From: Neisseriaceae bacterium TC5R-5
GTDB taxonomy: Bacteria; Pseudomonadota; Gammaproteobacteria; Burkholderiales; Chromobacteriaceae
DNA length: 48,926 nucleotides
Assembly: GCA_020830965.2 (NCBI GenBank)
Contig: JACCFC020000025.1
Span: forward strand, 1-48,926
Reading direction: 5' to 3'
In this document: piece by piece, positions 40,102 to 48,212 of the stretch
How the letters are laid out: each line of letters opens with the position of its first letter
Numbering within the stretch: the stretch's first letter is position 1
Program-made: the position numbers and the translations under genes
The notes under the pieces: generated by a model
What the model was told of the DNA's origin: nothing
Databases searched by the model: none
Seen by the model: only the letters and a program-made list of their open reading frames with translations

Positions 40102-40457
40102 TGTCGAAGCCATCACCGGAACTGGACGCGGCAACCAAGCAGCGGCTAGCCGAGGAGGTGGAAAGGCTGGTGCAGATGGAAGTGGATCGGGCCCAAGCGA
40201 GGCGGATTGTTTGGGAGGATTATCTGGAAGAACAGGCCGCTTATGCGAAGGCCCGTTCTGCGCCGGTGGCTCCCCGAGTCATCACCGAAGCGGTGCCCAG
40301 TGCCACGATGCCAGCCCCTTCAGGAGTGGGTGCCCCTTACCGGCGTTTCTGGCAGGCAAAAGAAGAGAAGCCCTTTACCCAGGAGTGGCTACAAAGTAAC
40401 CGGGTAAAGCTGGCCAAGATCAAAAAATGGATGGCTGAATTAAGGAATAAAGCATGA
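40101..40457 (+). CDS. early hypothetical protein, GTG start
   Basis: A 118-residue protein with a GTG start in a TAGTG overlap. The N-terminus is a charged helix (ATKQRLAEEVERLVQMEVDR), the middle is Pro/Ala-rich, and the C-terminus is basic (WLQSNRVKLAKIKKWMAELR). It could bind nucleic acid or another early protein. Its stop overlaps the DUF3164 gene. Family not recognised. Confidence 0.6.
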   Translation: MSKPSPELDAATKQRLAEEVERLVQMEVDRAQARRIVWEDYLEEQAAYAKARSAPVAPRVITEAVPSATMPAPSGVGAPYRRFWQAKEEKPFTQEWLQSNRVKLAKIKKWMAELRNKA

Positions 40458-41074
40458 ACACACAACCCGCTATACCGGCAGGCTATTGGCAGGACGCCAA
40501 AGGCTGTTTAGTGCCGGAGAGCATGATCAAGCCGATTGATAAGGAGCGTGACCGCTTGGTCACGGAACTGGTGGCTAAAGCTCGTCAGGTTTCCAATGTT
40601 CTGGCCGCTTTCAAAGGCGAGGCATTTGGTGATATCGAGGCTTTTGTTGATCTTTCTACCGAGCAGTATCAGGCACCGCTTGGCGGCAAGAAAGGCAACC
40701 TTACTCTGCATAGCTTTGATGGCAAGTACAAGGTACAGCGAGCCATACAGGACCGCATCACGTTTGATGAACGGCTACAGGCGGCACGCGTATTGATTGA
40801 CCAGTGCTTGACCGACTGGACCGAAGGCACCCGGCCGGAAATTCAGGCCATCGTCAATCAGGCATTTGATACCGATAAGGAGGGCCAGATCAATACTGGC
40901 CGAGTGCTGGCGCTACGCCGTTTCAATATTCAGGACGAACGTTGGCAGCGAGCGATGGAGGCCATTGGCGAGGCGGTCCAGGTGGTCGGCAGCAAATCTT
41001 ATATTCGTGTTTATGAGCGTGTCGGGGAAACTGACCATTACCAACAGATTGCATTGGACATTGCGGGGGTGTGA
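40454..41074 (+). CDS. DUF3164 protein of Mu-like early operon
   Basis: A 206-residue DUF3164 protein: IPAGYWQDAKGCLVPESMIK, then DKERDRLVTELVAKARQVSN and LALRRFNIQDERWQRAMEAI. The family is common in transposable phages between transposition genes and late activator. Its function is not established; sites such as GKKGNLTLHSFDGKYKVQRA are conserved as I recall. Confidence 0.88.
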   Translation: MNTQPAIPAGYWQDAKGCLVPESMIKPIDKERDRLVTELVAKARQVSNVLAAFKGEAFGDIEAFVDLSTEQYQAPLGGKKGNLTLHSFDGKYKVQRAIQDRITFDERLQAARVLIDQCLTDWTEGTRPEIQAIVNQAFDTDKEGQINTGRVLALRRFNIQDERWQRAMEAIGEAVQVVGSKSYIRVYERVGETDHYQQIALDIAGV

Positions 41075-41075
41075 G

Positions 41076-41306
41076 ATGGCGGAGGTAGAGGCACAGGATA
41101 AAAATGTAGACAGCGGGCTTCGTATTTACACCGTTAAGTTATCTAAAGGAGTGAAAGCAGTAAACATGGTATGGCATTCAGCAGAACAGGTCGCGGAAAT
41201 ACTGCTTTCACCCGAACAGGCAATGTCGGTTGGTATCGCGCTGGTGAAGGCGGGGCATCTGGCGGATACCAGCCAGCCGGGCCGGACAGACAGCGTAATA
41301 CATTAA
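41076..41306 (+). CDS. small early hypothetical protein
   Basis: A 76-residue protein starting one base after the DUF3164 stop. It has GLRIYTVKLSKGVKAVNMVW and SPEQAMSVGIALVKAGHLAD, a small alpha-beta fold. Not recognised. It is followed by a 70-base gap before the HU gene. Confidence 0.6.
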   Translation: MAEVEAQDKNVDSGLRIYTVKLSKGVKAVNMVWHSAEQVAEILLSPEQAMSVGIALVKAGHLADTSQPGRTDSVIH

Positions 41307-41376
41307 TTATTCGTTTTCCCTTCAGGTCAGCCAGGAGGGAGCAGTAATCACTTTTTTACCACCATGGAGTTATGAG

Positions 41377-41649
41377 ATGACCAAGCAGGAACTGATCAAA
41401 CAATTAGCCACCAACGCTGAGATTACTAACAAACAGGCAGAGGCCGTACTCAATACGCTAACAACAGCCATACAAGACACGCTACGTGCCGGTGGTGAAC
41501 TGCTTATTCCAGACATTGGCAAGTTTGGCACAGCCCAGAAAGCAGCCAGGGCCGGGCGTAATCCTCAAACCGGAGAAACGATCCAGATTGCTGCCAAGCG
41601 TGTTCCTAAGTTTACCCCCGTCAAGGCACTGAAGGACGCCGCACTCTAA
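41377..41649 (+). CDS. HU-family DNA-binding protein
   Basis: A 90-residue HU/IHF-like protein: MTKQELIKQLATNAEITNKQ, the arm region FGTAQKAARAGRNPQTGETI, and PKFTPVKALKDAAL. Host HU and IHF are needed for Mu transposition and control, so a phage-encoded copy probably assists assembly of the transposition complex. It sits in the early operon. Confidence 0.92.
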   Translation: MTKQELIKQLATNAEITNKQAEAVLNTLTTAIQDTLRAGGELLIPDIGKFGTAQKAARAGRNPQTGETIQIAAKRVPKFTPVKALKDAAL

Positions 41650-41656
41650 AGCGAAA

Positions 41657-41702
41657 CTGCACACAAAGCAGCGTGTGCAGTCTGCCCAGCGTGGTTGCTG
41701 GG
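41657..41702 (+). terminator. tandem hairpins after the HU gene
   Basis: Two adjacent inverted repeats: CTGCACAC / GTGTGCAG (41657-41680) and CCCAGC / GCTGGG (41685-41702). Neither has a following T-run, so they are more likely an attenuator, processing site or stabiliser than a full terminator before gemA-mor. Confidence 0.4.
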
Positions 41703-41720
41703 TACTGACGAGCAGCCAAT

Positions 41721-42320
41721 ATGAACGAATCGAAAACAAATCCAAACCGCCAACGCCTGATCAAGCTGATTCATGTGGCCAAGCGTGATTTAGCTTTAGA
41801 CGACGATAGCTACCGTGCCATCTTGATGCGGATTGGAAAACAAACATCAGCAGCCGATTTAACTATTCCACAATTAGATAAGGTTTTGGAATACCTGAAG
41901 ACGAGCGGTTTTAAAGTGCGTTCCAAATCATCAAGCCGGCCATTAGCCAGCGATATGGATAGCAAAAAAATTCGGGCATTGTGGCTGTTCCTGTGCCAAC
42001 TAGGCGCGGTACGTAATCCATCAGAAGCGGCACTGGCTAGCTATGTCAAACGCTTGACCAAAGTGGAGGCATTGCAGTGGCTGAATAGCGAGCAAGTTGT
42101 CACTGTGATTGAAAGCATGAAGAAATGGGCAATGCGTTTTTTACCGGCTGCTGTCAAAGCACTGGCAGAAGAGGCCCGCGCTATACGCTTACCTGCAAGT
42201 GAGGCTGAAGCACTACAGACGGTGCTGTCCAAAGCTTTCAAGTACAAAACTTATGACCCGATGCACAACGCTTGGGAATGTTTATCTGATGTGCTGGCAC
42301 AAGGTAACAAGGGGGAGTAA
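41721..42320 (+). CDS. gemA: GemA/gp16-like regulatory protein
   Basis: A 199-residue protein of the Mu gp16/GemA family (PF06252 type). The core is QRLIKLIHVAKRDLALDDDS-YRAILMRIGKQTSAADL, followed by QLDKVLEYLKTSGFKV; a second region is KKIRALWLFLCQLGAVRNP. In Mu, GemA alters host gene expression and DNA topology. The TAA overlaps the mor ATG, as gemA and mor are linked in Mu. Confidence 0.9.
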   Translation: MNESKTNPNRQRLIKLIHVAKRDLALDDDSYRAILMRIGKQTSAADLTIPQLDKVLEYLKTSGFKVRSKSSSRPLASDMDSKKIRALWLFLCQLGAVRNPSEAALASYVKRLTKVEALQWLNSEQVVTVIESMKKWAMRFLPAAVKALAEEARAIRLPASEAEALQTVLSKAFKYKTYDPMHNAWECLSDVLAQGNKGE

Positions 42321-42691
42321 TGAAAGAACGTTCAGACTTCAAAAGCAAAGGGCCAGAATTATTAGTCGACTTGGCCCAACACGTCGCTGTTATCCTGGCT
42401 GAATCATTAGGCTTGGATGAAGTGAAGGCAGAGCAAGTCGGACGGGACATTGCCAACCGCATGGCTGCGCATTGGGGTGGGCAGAATATTTATTTCCCAA
42501 TGGGGCTAAGCTATAAGCTGTCTCAGCGTGACCGGCAGATATACGACGAATTTAACGGAACCAATCATAGTGATCTGGCCCGCAAGTATGGGGTATCGCT
42601 GCAATGGGTCTATAAGATTGTGAAGGCAGTACGCCAAGAGGAAATAGCACGGCGTCAGGGTGGATTGTTTGATGATAGTGAGGGAAGTTAA
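42320..42691 (+). CDS. mor: Mor-type late transcription activator
   Basis: A 123-residue Mor/C family protein: AQHVAVILAESLGLDEVKAE, the dimerisation region, then NIYFPMGLSYKLSQRDRQIY and the HTH FNGTNHSDLARKYGVSLQWV. It should activate late promoters lacking a good -35 box. It is the last early gene and ends 160 bases from the right phage end. No second family member (C) is found, so it may serve both middle and late activation. Confidence 0.92.
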   Translation: MKERSDFKSKGPELLVDLAQHVAVILAESLGLDEVKAEQVGRDIANRMAAHWGGQNIYFPMGLSYKLSQRDRQIYDEFNGTNHSDLARKYGVSLQWVYKIVKAVRQEEIARRQGGLFDDSEGS

Positions 42692-42808
42692 AATTAAGAC
42701 AAAGAACAGATGAAAGCCATACTTAGATATTGGCTGGACTAGTTTTACTATTTACAACAAATTTGCATTTTATGTCCCAACAAATCCTTGTTCGTCCTGG
42801 CTAATCCC

Positions 42809-42853
42809 ATAATTATCTCGCACATACCCTAGTATTTATCTCACTCCCCCTCA
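42809..42853 (-). repeat. right phage end with two transposase-type sites
   Basis: Read inward from the terminal TG on the minus strand, GTGAGATAAATAC (42832-42844) is at offset 10 and GCGAGATAATTAT (42809-42821) at offset 33, the same geometry as the left end. The 117 bases between mor and site 2 hold no gene; two short CAACAAAT repeats are visible (42755-42785). Confidence 0.87.
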
Positions 42854-43047
42854 GCTAGGCGTATTTCATTAGCGTGAGACACCAGCTTGAGTCGCTGTAA
42901 TGCTGCCATCGGCCCATCAGGTAGACCTTGCAGAGTCTGCTTAATCTGGGCCAGTTCTCTGACCAGTTTGAGCCGGGCCAGTGGGCCACCTAGCGCGCCT
43001 GTCACGGCGGCATCATCCAGTACCAAAGGGGAGGTTTGATTGTGCAT
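42841..43047 (-). pseudogene. 5' part of element gene split by the prophage
   Basis: Starts MHNQTSPLVLDDAAVTGALG with GGGGA upstream, 10 bases after the stop of the large polyvalent gene. The first 64 codons are native. The final codons (AEGE, stop) are read from the phage right end. The native segment is helical and contains two similar units (LARLKLVRELAQIKQTL and LQRLKLVSHANEIRL). Rejoined to 3020-3293 it gives a 153-residue protein in frame. The truncated peptide may still be made but lacks the C-terminal domain. Confidence 0.85.
42854..42859. repeat. right copy of 6-bp target-site duplication GCTAGG
   Basis: Second copy of GCTAGG, directly after the phage right end. Together with 3288-3293 it brackets the element. 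Confidence 0.85.
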
Positions 43048-43057
43048 AGTGATCCCC

Positions 43058-46000
43058 TTACAGTTGAGCGGTGGCCGTGAGCATGGCCGCCTGATAGGCG
43101 TTTACCGCCTGCTCAAACAGCGCGGCCAATTCAGTATCTTCCTGCTGGCGCAGATACGCCGCTTCTAATTCATCGGCCAGTGCTGGCGCGAGAATATCCG
43201 CAACGGTGCCATCAATGACGGACTGGAATAGCGCACGGTCGGCATCTTGCTGCGGGTCGGTGGTGCTGGGGGCGGGATTAGGCTGGGCTTCTGTGTTATC
43301 CACCAGTTTAACGACATCAATCAAATAATCTGATGTCGAAATGCGTATGCCCGATTCTTGGCCCGGCCATCTGATTTGTAAGACTTTACCGTGATTCAGC
43401 ACATAGATGAGGGTTGCAGGCCCTTCTCGGGTCAGCCCCAGCTCAATAGATCGCCGGTCTTTTGCTGTGAGCATGAGTTCGGTGAAGGCCCATCGTGATT
43501 CGTCATTACCGTCGCTGCTATCCCAAGGTAATGGGGCTTGTTGTCGCTCGCCAGGCTCAGGCTGGGCGCTGGCGCGTAAGTCGATCACCAGCGTCACCAG
43601 GCTATAGCCGACACGCGGCGCAATCGAAAAGTAGCCAAACGTCACACCCTTTTTACGGGCGGTGTTCAGGTCTACTCGCCGGTTAAAGGCCAGCTCTTTC
43701 GACTTGATGTCACTGTTATCGCGCTTTTTTTGTTCCAGGTAGCGGTATTTTTCTTCTGGTGTGAGCAGGTCGGCCAATTCAGCCACGACCCGGATAGCGT
43801 CTTTATGGAGGGTATACTGAATTTCCAAGGGCTCGCGCATGCCGTCCATACTGCCGACTTCCATCCGGCGATTCACTTCTGCCTTGGCCTCTAAGGCGAG
43901 CTGTTCTTGGCGCGCGACTTCACTCTCGGCTTGTCTTTCCGCTTCCTGGCGGGCGTTGTCTTCATTGGAAGTGAAGCCGTCATCTTTGCCGGTGTGAATC
44001 AGCGCATAAAGTGCAGAGTTGTAGTTGCCAACATTGATGGTATTAAGAAATCCCCCCTCACTTAAAGCGAGCTTGGTGTCTGCAATTTTTTCAGATAGCC
44101 ACTGGATAGCTTGCGCTTTTTTACCCCCGGTACCGATAACGGAACGTGGCGTGACCGTGCCTGCCTGAACACCGGCGAGTTTGCTTTCATCATCATGCAG
44201 CTCGTCCGTGAGCTTGGCGACCGAAAACCCCAGACGATTGCCATTGTTCACGTCGATCATAAACTGCTCTTTGCTGAGAGGCGTGATGCCCTTCGCCTGG
44301 GCTTCGGCTAACAGGCTGTGCATTCTCAGCAGCGCTTTTTTAAGGTATTCCTCCATCTGAGGATGGGCGGCGAATTCGGGTGGCTCGCTGTTCTCCGATG
44401 GCGCTGGGGGCGGCGGAGTTTCTGCCTGCTCAAACAAGGTTTCGACTAAGCGCGTAATGGCCGAGTAATGCTCGGCTTCGCCCAGCGCCTCATCGCCTAC
44501 TGCGCCACGGTAGAGCGTGGTCACTCCTTCTTCGCTAATGGCCGCACGACCATAGACCCGGCCCGCTTTGCCAATCTGCGCGGTGACGCCTAGCACGGCA
44601 GCCGAATCAAACAGGCTAGTCTGTTTCAGTGACGCATTGAGCTCGCCCCATAGAGTCACGCCGCCTTTGGCCTCGACAGCATGTTGCAACATCAGCGCCG
44701 CCGTCGCAAAGCTCAGCGGCAAACCATGGAACGGGCTGTTTTTGTTGTTGACGACACCTTCATCCAGATCGTCATCAACCGCTTCCGGGTCTGGCTGTAG
44801 GTGAGGCTGAATCCAAGACTCCGCATCATCCTGATTAATCGCTGCCGCGACCTGTGCCGGTGACTGGCTAGCGACTTCAGTCGCCTGAGAACCGCTAATT
44901 TCTATCGCGGCCGGATAAACCGGGTCAGGGGTGAGCGTGACTTCATTCCCCGTAAGCGGACTCGTTAGCGCATAGCCTCCCACCAGGCGATGAGGTGTCC
45001 AGCCCAGTGCTACCAGTTCGTTAGCAATGTTCTCGATACGGGGTGACACGGTATCTGTCCAATCGTCGTCAGAAGGTTCGTTTTGTTCAAGCTCGAACAT
45101 CAGCAGAATATCTTGACCACTTTTAAGCTTCACTCTGGCCAGTACCTCTTTCTCACTGAGCGTTTTGCCCGCCACCGCATCGCCCAAACCCGCCAATACC
45201 TCTGCCAGCCACGGATAAGCGACCTCGACCGTATTGGTGATGGTGCGTAACACGCTGCTTTCATGGCGCCAGACATACATTCCTGCTGTTTCGGTGGCGC
45301 TGACAATCAGCAGACCGTCCTTGTTCCAGCGTTTCGTTTTAGGGTTCATCCGGCCCGTTTCATAGGTGGCGACCACGGCACTGCTCTCGTTGGATTCGGC
45401 CTCTTTCTTGGCGGCGGCTTCCTCGGCGGCGAGCTTGGCGGCTTCCAGCGCCTGCTGAGCGCTACTCAGCTCGGTTTCGAGTGCGGTGATTTCTTCACGC
45501 AAGGCTTGAATATGCTGCATGCGCTCGGCGCGCTTACCGTTCTGGCGCTGGAAAGCGGTGCTGTTTTTTTCGGCCAGGCGCATGATGCGGCGGGCCACCT
45601 CACGGATATTCAAATCCTCGCCGCGCTCGGGGGCGACCACAATGGTGATGTCTTTCTTGTTCAGTAACCACTTCCACGAAATCAGCTCATCGGTGGACGC
45701 CATCTTGTTGGGCGTCACGTCCGGGTTATGAAAAAACACCGAAACGGTCTGGCCATCGGATAACTCAAAAATGGTGGCAACATTGGCGACACCGCGCTGT
45801 TTAAAGGGTTCGGTGACCTGCATGGCAATAGGTTTGACTTGCTCGCTGGCACGCACCATGACAGTCTGTAGCATCGCCATCTTCCGTTCCAGCCGGGCGA
45901 AGGGCGTTACCAGGGCATCCAACACCAGCACGCCCTCTGAGTCGTCCAGGATGTCCTGCACACTGAGCGAATCCAGCAATAAACCCTCGCCGCCATCGTC

Positions 46001-46651
46001 GCGCCGTAGCGCATACATCAGTTGATCTAGGCTTTGACCGTAGGGGTGGGCATGCGCGTCCCAGACGATACGCTGTGTCATGGTGTCGATTCCTTCTGAG
46101 GGGAGTGAATTCGAGCGTAAGGGGCGCTGCTTGTTGCCATGCTTGAGCCACGCTTGCAATTGCGGAATAGAGAGCGAGACAACGCTATCCAGACCCGGCC
46201 AGCCTCGTTCGTAGCTGTCTAGGTATAAGCGGCGGGCGTCCTCTTCATCGGCGCAGGCCAGCATGACTTTGTGTTCATCAAAGCGGCCATTCACGACCTG
46301 ATTGATCACATAGGCCACCGGATGCGCGACAAAGGAGCCGACAAACACATCGACCGCATCGCCATCCGCTCCTTGCGTACCCACCAGGTAGCCGTAATGC
46401 GCGGCTAAGCGAGTCGTCCAGCGCTGACCGTCGTGGCTGGTACCGGTGCGATAGGTACCGCGTGGCTGTTCAATGGCAATCGGCAGGCCAAAGAGACTAA
46501 AGCGGCCCTTTTTGTAGTTACCGGCCTGAATCTGGGCGAGCGTAGGCTCAGCCTGAGCGTTGCAGCCGAACGCCCCGCTATGTGCGGCTAGCTCAATTTG
46601 TGCCAGGCCATCCGGGTCAGCAGGATGCGCGTCAGGTACCACGTCAGGCAT
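43058..46651 (-). CDS. large polyvalent protein with N-terminal pyrophosphatase-like domain
   Basis: A 1197-residue multidomain protein. Residues 40-175 resemble inorganic pyrophosphatase, with the metal-binding pattern ADGDAVDVFVG (D96, D98, D101) and conserved GNYKKGRFSLFGLPIAIEQP. Such domains occur in large polyvalent proteins of phages and plasmids. From Met191 (MTQRIVWDAHAHPYGQSLDQ) another module starts, and AGAAGGA stands nine bases before that codon, so an internal start or recent gene fusion is likely. Residues 380-425 are a coiled coil (EEITALETELSSAQQALEAA). Further domains are unrecognised. The last 60 residues resemble the tail of the split gene product. Start has AAGGGAG upstream. 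Role in protecting transferred DNA is inferred. Confidence 0.72.
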   Translation of the reverse strand: MPDVVPDAHPADPDGLAQIELAAHSGAFGCNAQAEPTLAQIQAGNYKKGRFSLFGLPIAIEQPRGTYRTGTSHDGQRWTTRLAAHYGYLVGTQGADGDAVDVFVGSFVAHPVAYVINQVVNGRFDEHKVMLACADEEDARRLYLDSYERGWPGLDSVVSLSIPQLQAWLKHGNKQRPLRSNSLPSEGIDTMTQRIVWDAHAHPYGQSLDQLMYALRRDDGGEGLLLDSLSVQDILDDSEGVLVLDALVTPFARLERKMAMLQTVMVRASEQVKPIAMQVTEPFKQRGVANVATIFELSDGQTVSVFFHNPDVTPNKMASTDELISWKWLLNKKDITIVVAPERGEDLNIREVARRIMRLAEKNSTAFQRQNGKRAERMQHIQALREEITALETELSSAQQALEAAKLAAEEAAAKKEAESNESSAVVATYETGRMNPKTKRWNKDGLLIVSATETAGMYVWRHESSVLRTITNTVEVAYPWLAEVLAGLGDAVAGKTLSEKEVLARVKLKSGQDILLMFELEQNEPSDDDWTDTVSPRIENIANELVALGWTPHRLVGGYALTSPLTGNEVTLTPDPVYPAAIEISGSQATEVASQSPAQVAAAINQDDAESWIQPHLQPDPEAVDDDLDEGVVNNKNSPFHGLPLSFATAALMLQHAVEAKGGVTLWGELNASLKQTSLFDSAAVLGVTAQIGKAGRVYGRAAISEEGVTTLYRGAVGDEALGEAEHYSAITRLVETLFEQAETPPPPAPSENSEPPEFAAHPQMEEYLKKALLRMHSLLAEAQAKGITPLSKEQFMIDVNNGNRLGFSVAKLTDELHDDESKLAGVQAGTVTPRSVIGTGGKKAQAIQWLSEKIADTKLALSEGGFLNTINVGNYNSALYALIHTGKDDGFTSNEDNARQEAERQAESEVARQEQLALEAKAEVNRRMEVGSMDGMREPLEIQYTLHKDAIRVVAELADLLTPEEKYRYLEQKKRDNSDIKSKELAFNRRVDLNTARKKGVTFGYFSIAPRVGYSLVTLVIDLRASAQPEPGERQQAPLPWDSSDGNDESRWAFTELMLTAKDRRSIELGLTREGPATLIYVLNHGKVLQIRWPGQESGIRISTSDYLIDVVKLVDNTEAQPNPAPSTTDPQQDADRALFQSVIDGTVADILAPALADELEAAYLRQQEDTELAALFEQAVNAYQAAMLTATAQL

Positions 46652-47024
46652 GGGGGCTCCCTTGTTAACGCGCCAGCGGCTAATGGGGGCTTAGCCTGGC
46701 GGGCGAGTCTTTCAAGAGTAGTGCTCGATTAGAGGGGAGGTGTGGAGGGTTTTCCGGGTTTTGGGTTTGGTGGGGATACACTATCCATGATATGCGGCGC
46801 ACAGCATCCACGCACTTGCATAAAGCCGGTTATAAGTTGGACTGAATTGAAAAAGCCTTGGCTCATTGGTGTAGACACAGGATCATCCAAGCAAGACGAA
46901 TAAAAGTCCGCTAATTAGTCAGTGAGTTTAGCTGAATTAGTCATTATCCAATCTGACACTTTTTAATAGAAAGTATGACTAGCCCCCATAAGCTGCTGAG
47001 AGCCAAAAGCGATCATTAAAACTT
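46652..47024. other. intergenic stretch, no gene seen
   Basis: No convincing frame on either strand. It contains the leader of the polyvalent operon with a good ribosome site next to 46651 and a G-rich run at 46747-46775. From about 46790 to 47020 is AT-rich sequence without recognisable features before the terminator of the DUF4917 gene. Base composition changes here, suggesting a boundary between the polyvalent element and a separate insertion. Confidence 0.5.
46747..46775 (+). other. potential G-quadruplex motif in the polyvalent operon leader
   Basis: Four G-tracts (GGG, GGG, GGG, GGGG) are separated by loops of 6, 4 and 6 bases on the plus strand, about 100 bases before the large leftward gene. 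They fit the standard G4 pattern and lie on the template strand. Effect on expression is unknown. Confidence 0.45.
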
Positions 47025-47061
47025 AAAGCACTGGACGCAGCAAAGCTGCGTCCAGTGCTTT
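47025..47061 (-). terminator. long hairpin terminator of the DUF4917 gene
   Basis: A perfect 17-bp inverted repeat (AAAGCACTGGACGCAGC / GCTGCGTCCAGTGCTTT) with a 3-base loop, 11 bases past the DUF4917 stop. A- and T-rich flanks on both sides allow termination from either direction. Confidence 0.85.
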
Positions 47062-47071
47062 AATAAAACAA

Positions 47072-48073
47072 CTAAGCGGCATTGTTCCAGCAATTTGGAC
47101 TATCGCTGTGAAAAAAGTCCACTTGAACGTTATTGCCTAAGTTTTGCTTAATTAGAGTGTCAACTCTATTACAGTAACTCTGATCATTTTTATAGACCGA
47201 AACTGCAACGTTCTGCACGCTCGATAAAGCTATGCGCTTCAGAATATGAAAATCTTGGTCCCCTAAGTCCCAACCATAAATGACCAAAGAAGCCCCCAAT
47301 TTAGTAAGAACCTCCCGATAGACAGTATTTAAGTAGCTACTATTTTGAATTGAGTTGATTTTTTGTTCAGATGTTCCTTCGCTAACAAATAGTGGCACTA
47401 TTTTCTCCGACTCCCACGCTTCCAGTATTGCCTCAAGCAAGCTAGTACCATTGCTTGTAACTTTAGACTCAGACTCAACATTATCTCGCGCTAGTATTAG
47501 GCTACCATGTGGGTAAAAAGCAAGGGTTGTTGCTCTATAACTACGTATTGGTTCTCGTAAACGCTCCCAGTCTCCATAAAACTTGTTATTAAGAAAGCAA
47601 TCCTTTAATTGATGATCATCATTTACGTTATTGCCATACATTATTGCCCAATAAAGTATTAAGTCATAGTTTAACGAAATGACTATTCCGAAGTTCTTTA
47701 TAAACGAGTATATAACTTGTAAGTGCTCTGATATTTCTTGATGTTCGGGGTGTATACTTCTGACTGATTGAATTAAACATTGACGTACACGCAGATATGC
47801 GGCATGTGTTTTCTCATCGTGTATTTGGAGGGAGCGGTTGACATTAGATGCCTGCCATACCAAGCGTAAAACGAGTTCAAAATCCTCGGTCTTGAAAAAC
47901 GCAAATAGCTGTTCAATATCGTGGGGTAGAAATCTGTGCCCCCGAGCGTGATCAATAATCTTTGAATAACCAAAACGGGCATCAATCGATATACTAGCAC
48001 CATTTCCTAATAGTAATGAGCCTCCGCGATAATGCTGAGCTATATGCCCCCAATCATGTATTTTAACTGGCAT
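47072..48073 (-). CDS. DUF4917 (SIR2-like) putative defence protein
   Basis: A 333-residue protein resembling DUF4917. The N-terminal GGSLLLGNGASISIDARFGY is the nucleotide-loop type, and NFGIVISLNYDLILYWAIMY the central Asn-Tyr-Asp motif, of SIR2-like folds. The C-terminus has LTKLGASLVIYGWDLGDQDF. SIR2-like domains in anti-phage systems act as NADases; this protein may do so but lacks a recognisable sensor partner. It has AAGGAG nine bases before ATG and is clearly more AT-rich than its surroundings, a sign of separate acquisition. A monocistronic unit is indicated by its own terminator. Confidence 0.75.
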   Translation of the reverse strand: MPVKIHDWGHIAQHYRGGSLLLGNGASISIDARFGYSKIIDHARGHRFLPHDIEQLFAFFKTEDFELVLRLVWQASNVNRSLQIHDEKTHAAYLRVRQCLIQSVRSIHPEHQEISEHLQVIYSFIKNFGIVISLNYDLILYWAIMYGNNVNDDHQLKDCFLNNKFYGDWERLREPIRSYRATTLAFYPHGSLILARDNVESESKVTSNGTSLLEAILEAWESEKIVPLFVSEGTSEQKINSIQNSSYLNTVYREVLTKLGASLVIYGWDLGDQDFHILKRIALSSVQNVAVSVYKNDQSYCNRVDTLIKQNLGNNVQVDFFHSDSPNCWNNAA

Positions 48074-48212
48074 TCTTGCTTACTCCTTTGGTTTAAAGCA
48101 TTGGGATTGGTGTGACTGGATGGTAATTTTGTAGAATATCTAGATTCAATCTTAATTTATTCCAATGAGATATAAATGATTATTTTATCACCCTTTTGTC
48201 CTTAAAATAAAG

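Larger units (their letters stand above)
3294..42853. mobile_element. complete Mu-like (BcepMu-type layout) prophage, 39,560 bp
   Basis: The element runs from TGAAGCGG at the left to CCCCCTCA at the right. Each end has two transposase-type sites at offsets 10 and 33, and the element is flanked by a GCTAGG duplication. It encodes a DDE transposase with AAA+ partner, Ner-like and Mor regulators, Mu-like head proteins (gp27, gp28, gp29, F, G, I, gp36, gp37 types), P2/Mu-like contractile tail, lysis cassette and fibre. Early genes run right and repressor plus late genes run left from about 34.0 kb, the mirror image of the BcepMu arrangement as I recall it. No core gene is visibly broken, so it may be functional; the V-W junction shows recombination scars. 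Confidence 0.95.

Noticed and set aside
42692..42808. A small gene between mor and the right phage end
   Set aside because: No frame of useful length with a ribosome site; only short repeats and the end sites are present.
45263..45667. 134-aa plus-strand frame opposite the large polyvalent gene
   Set aside because: Low-complexity Gly/Leu-rich antisense shadow of a coiled-coil coding region, without ribosome site.
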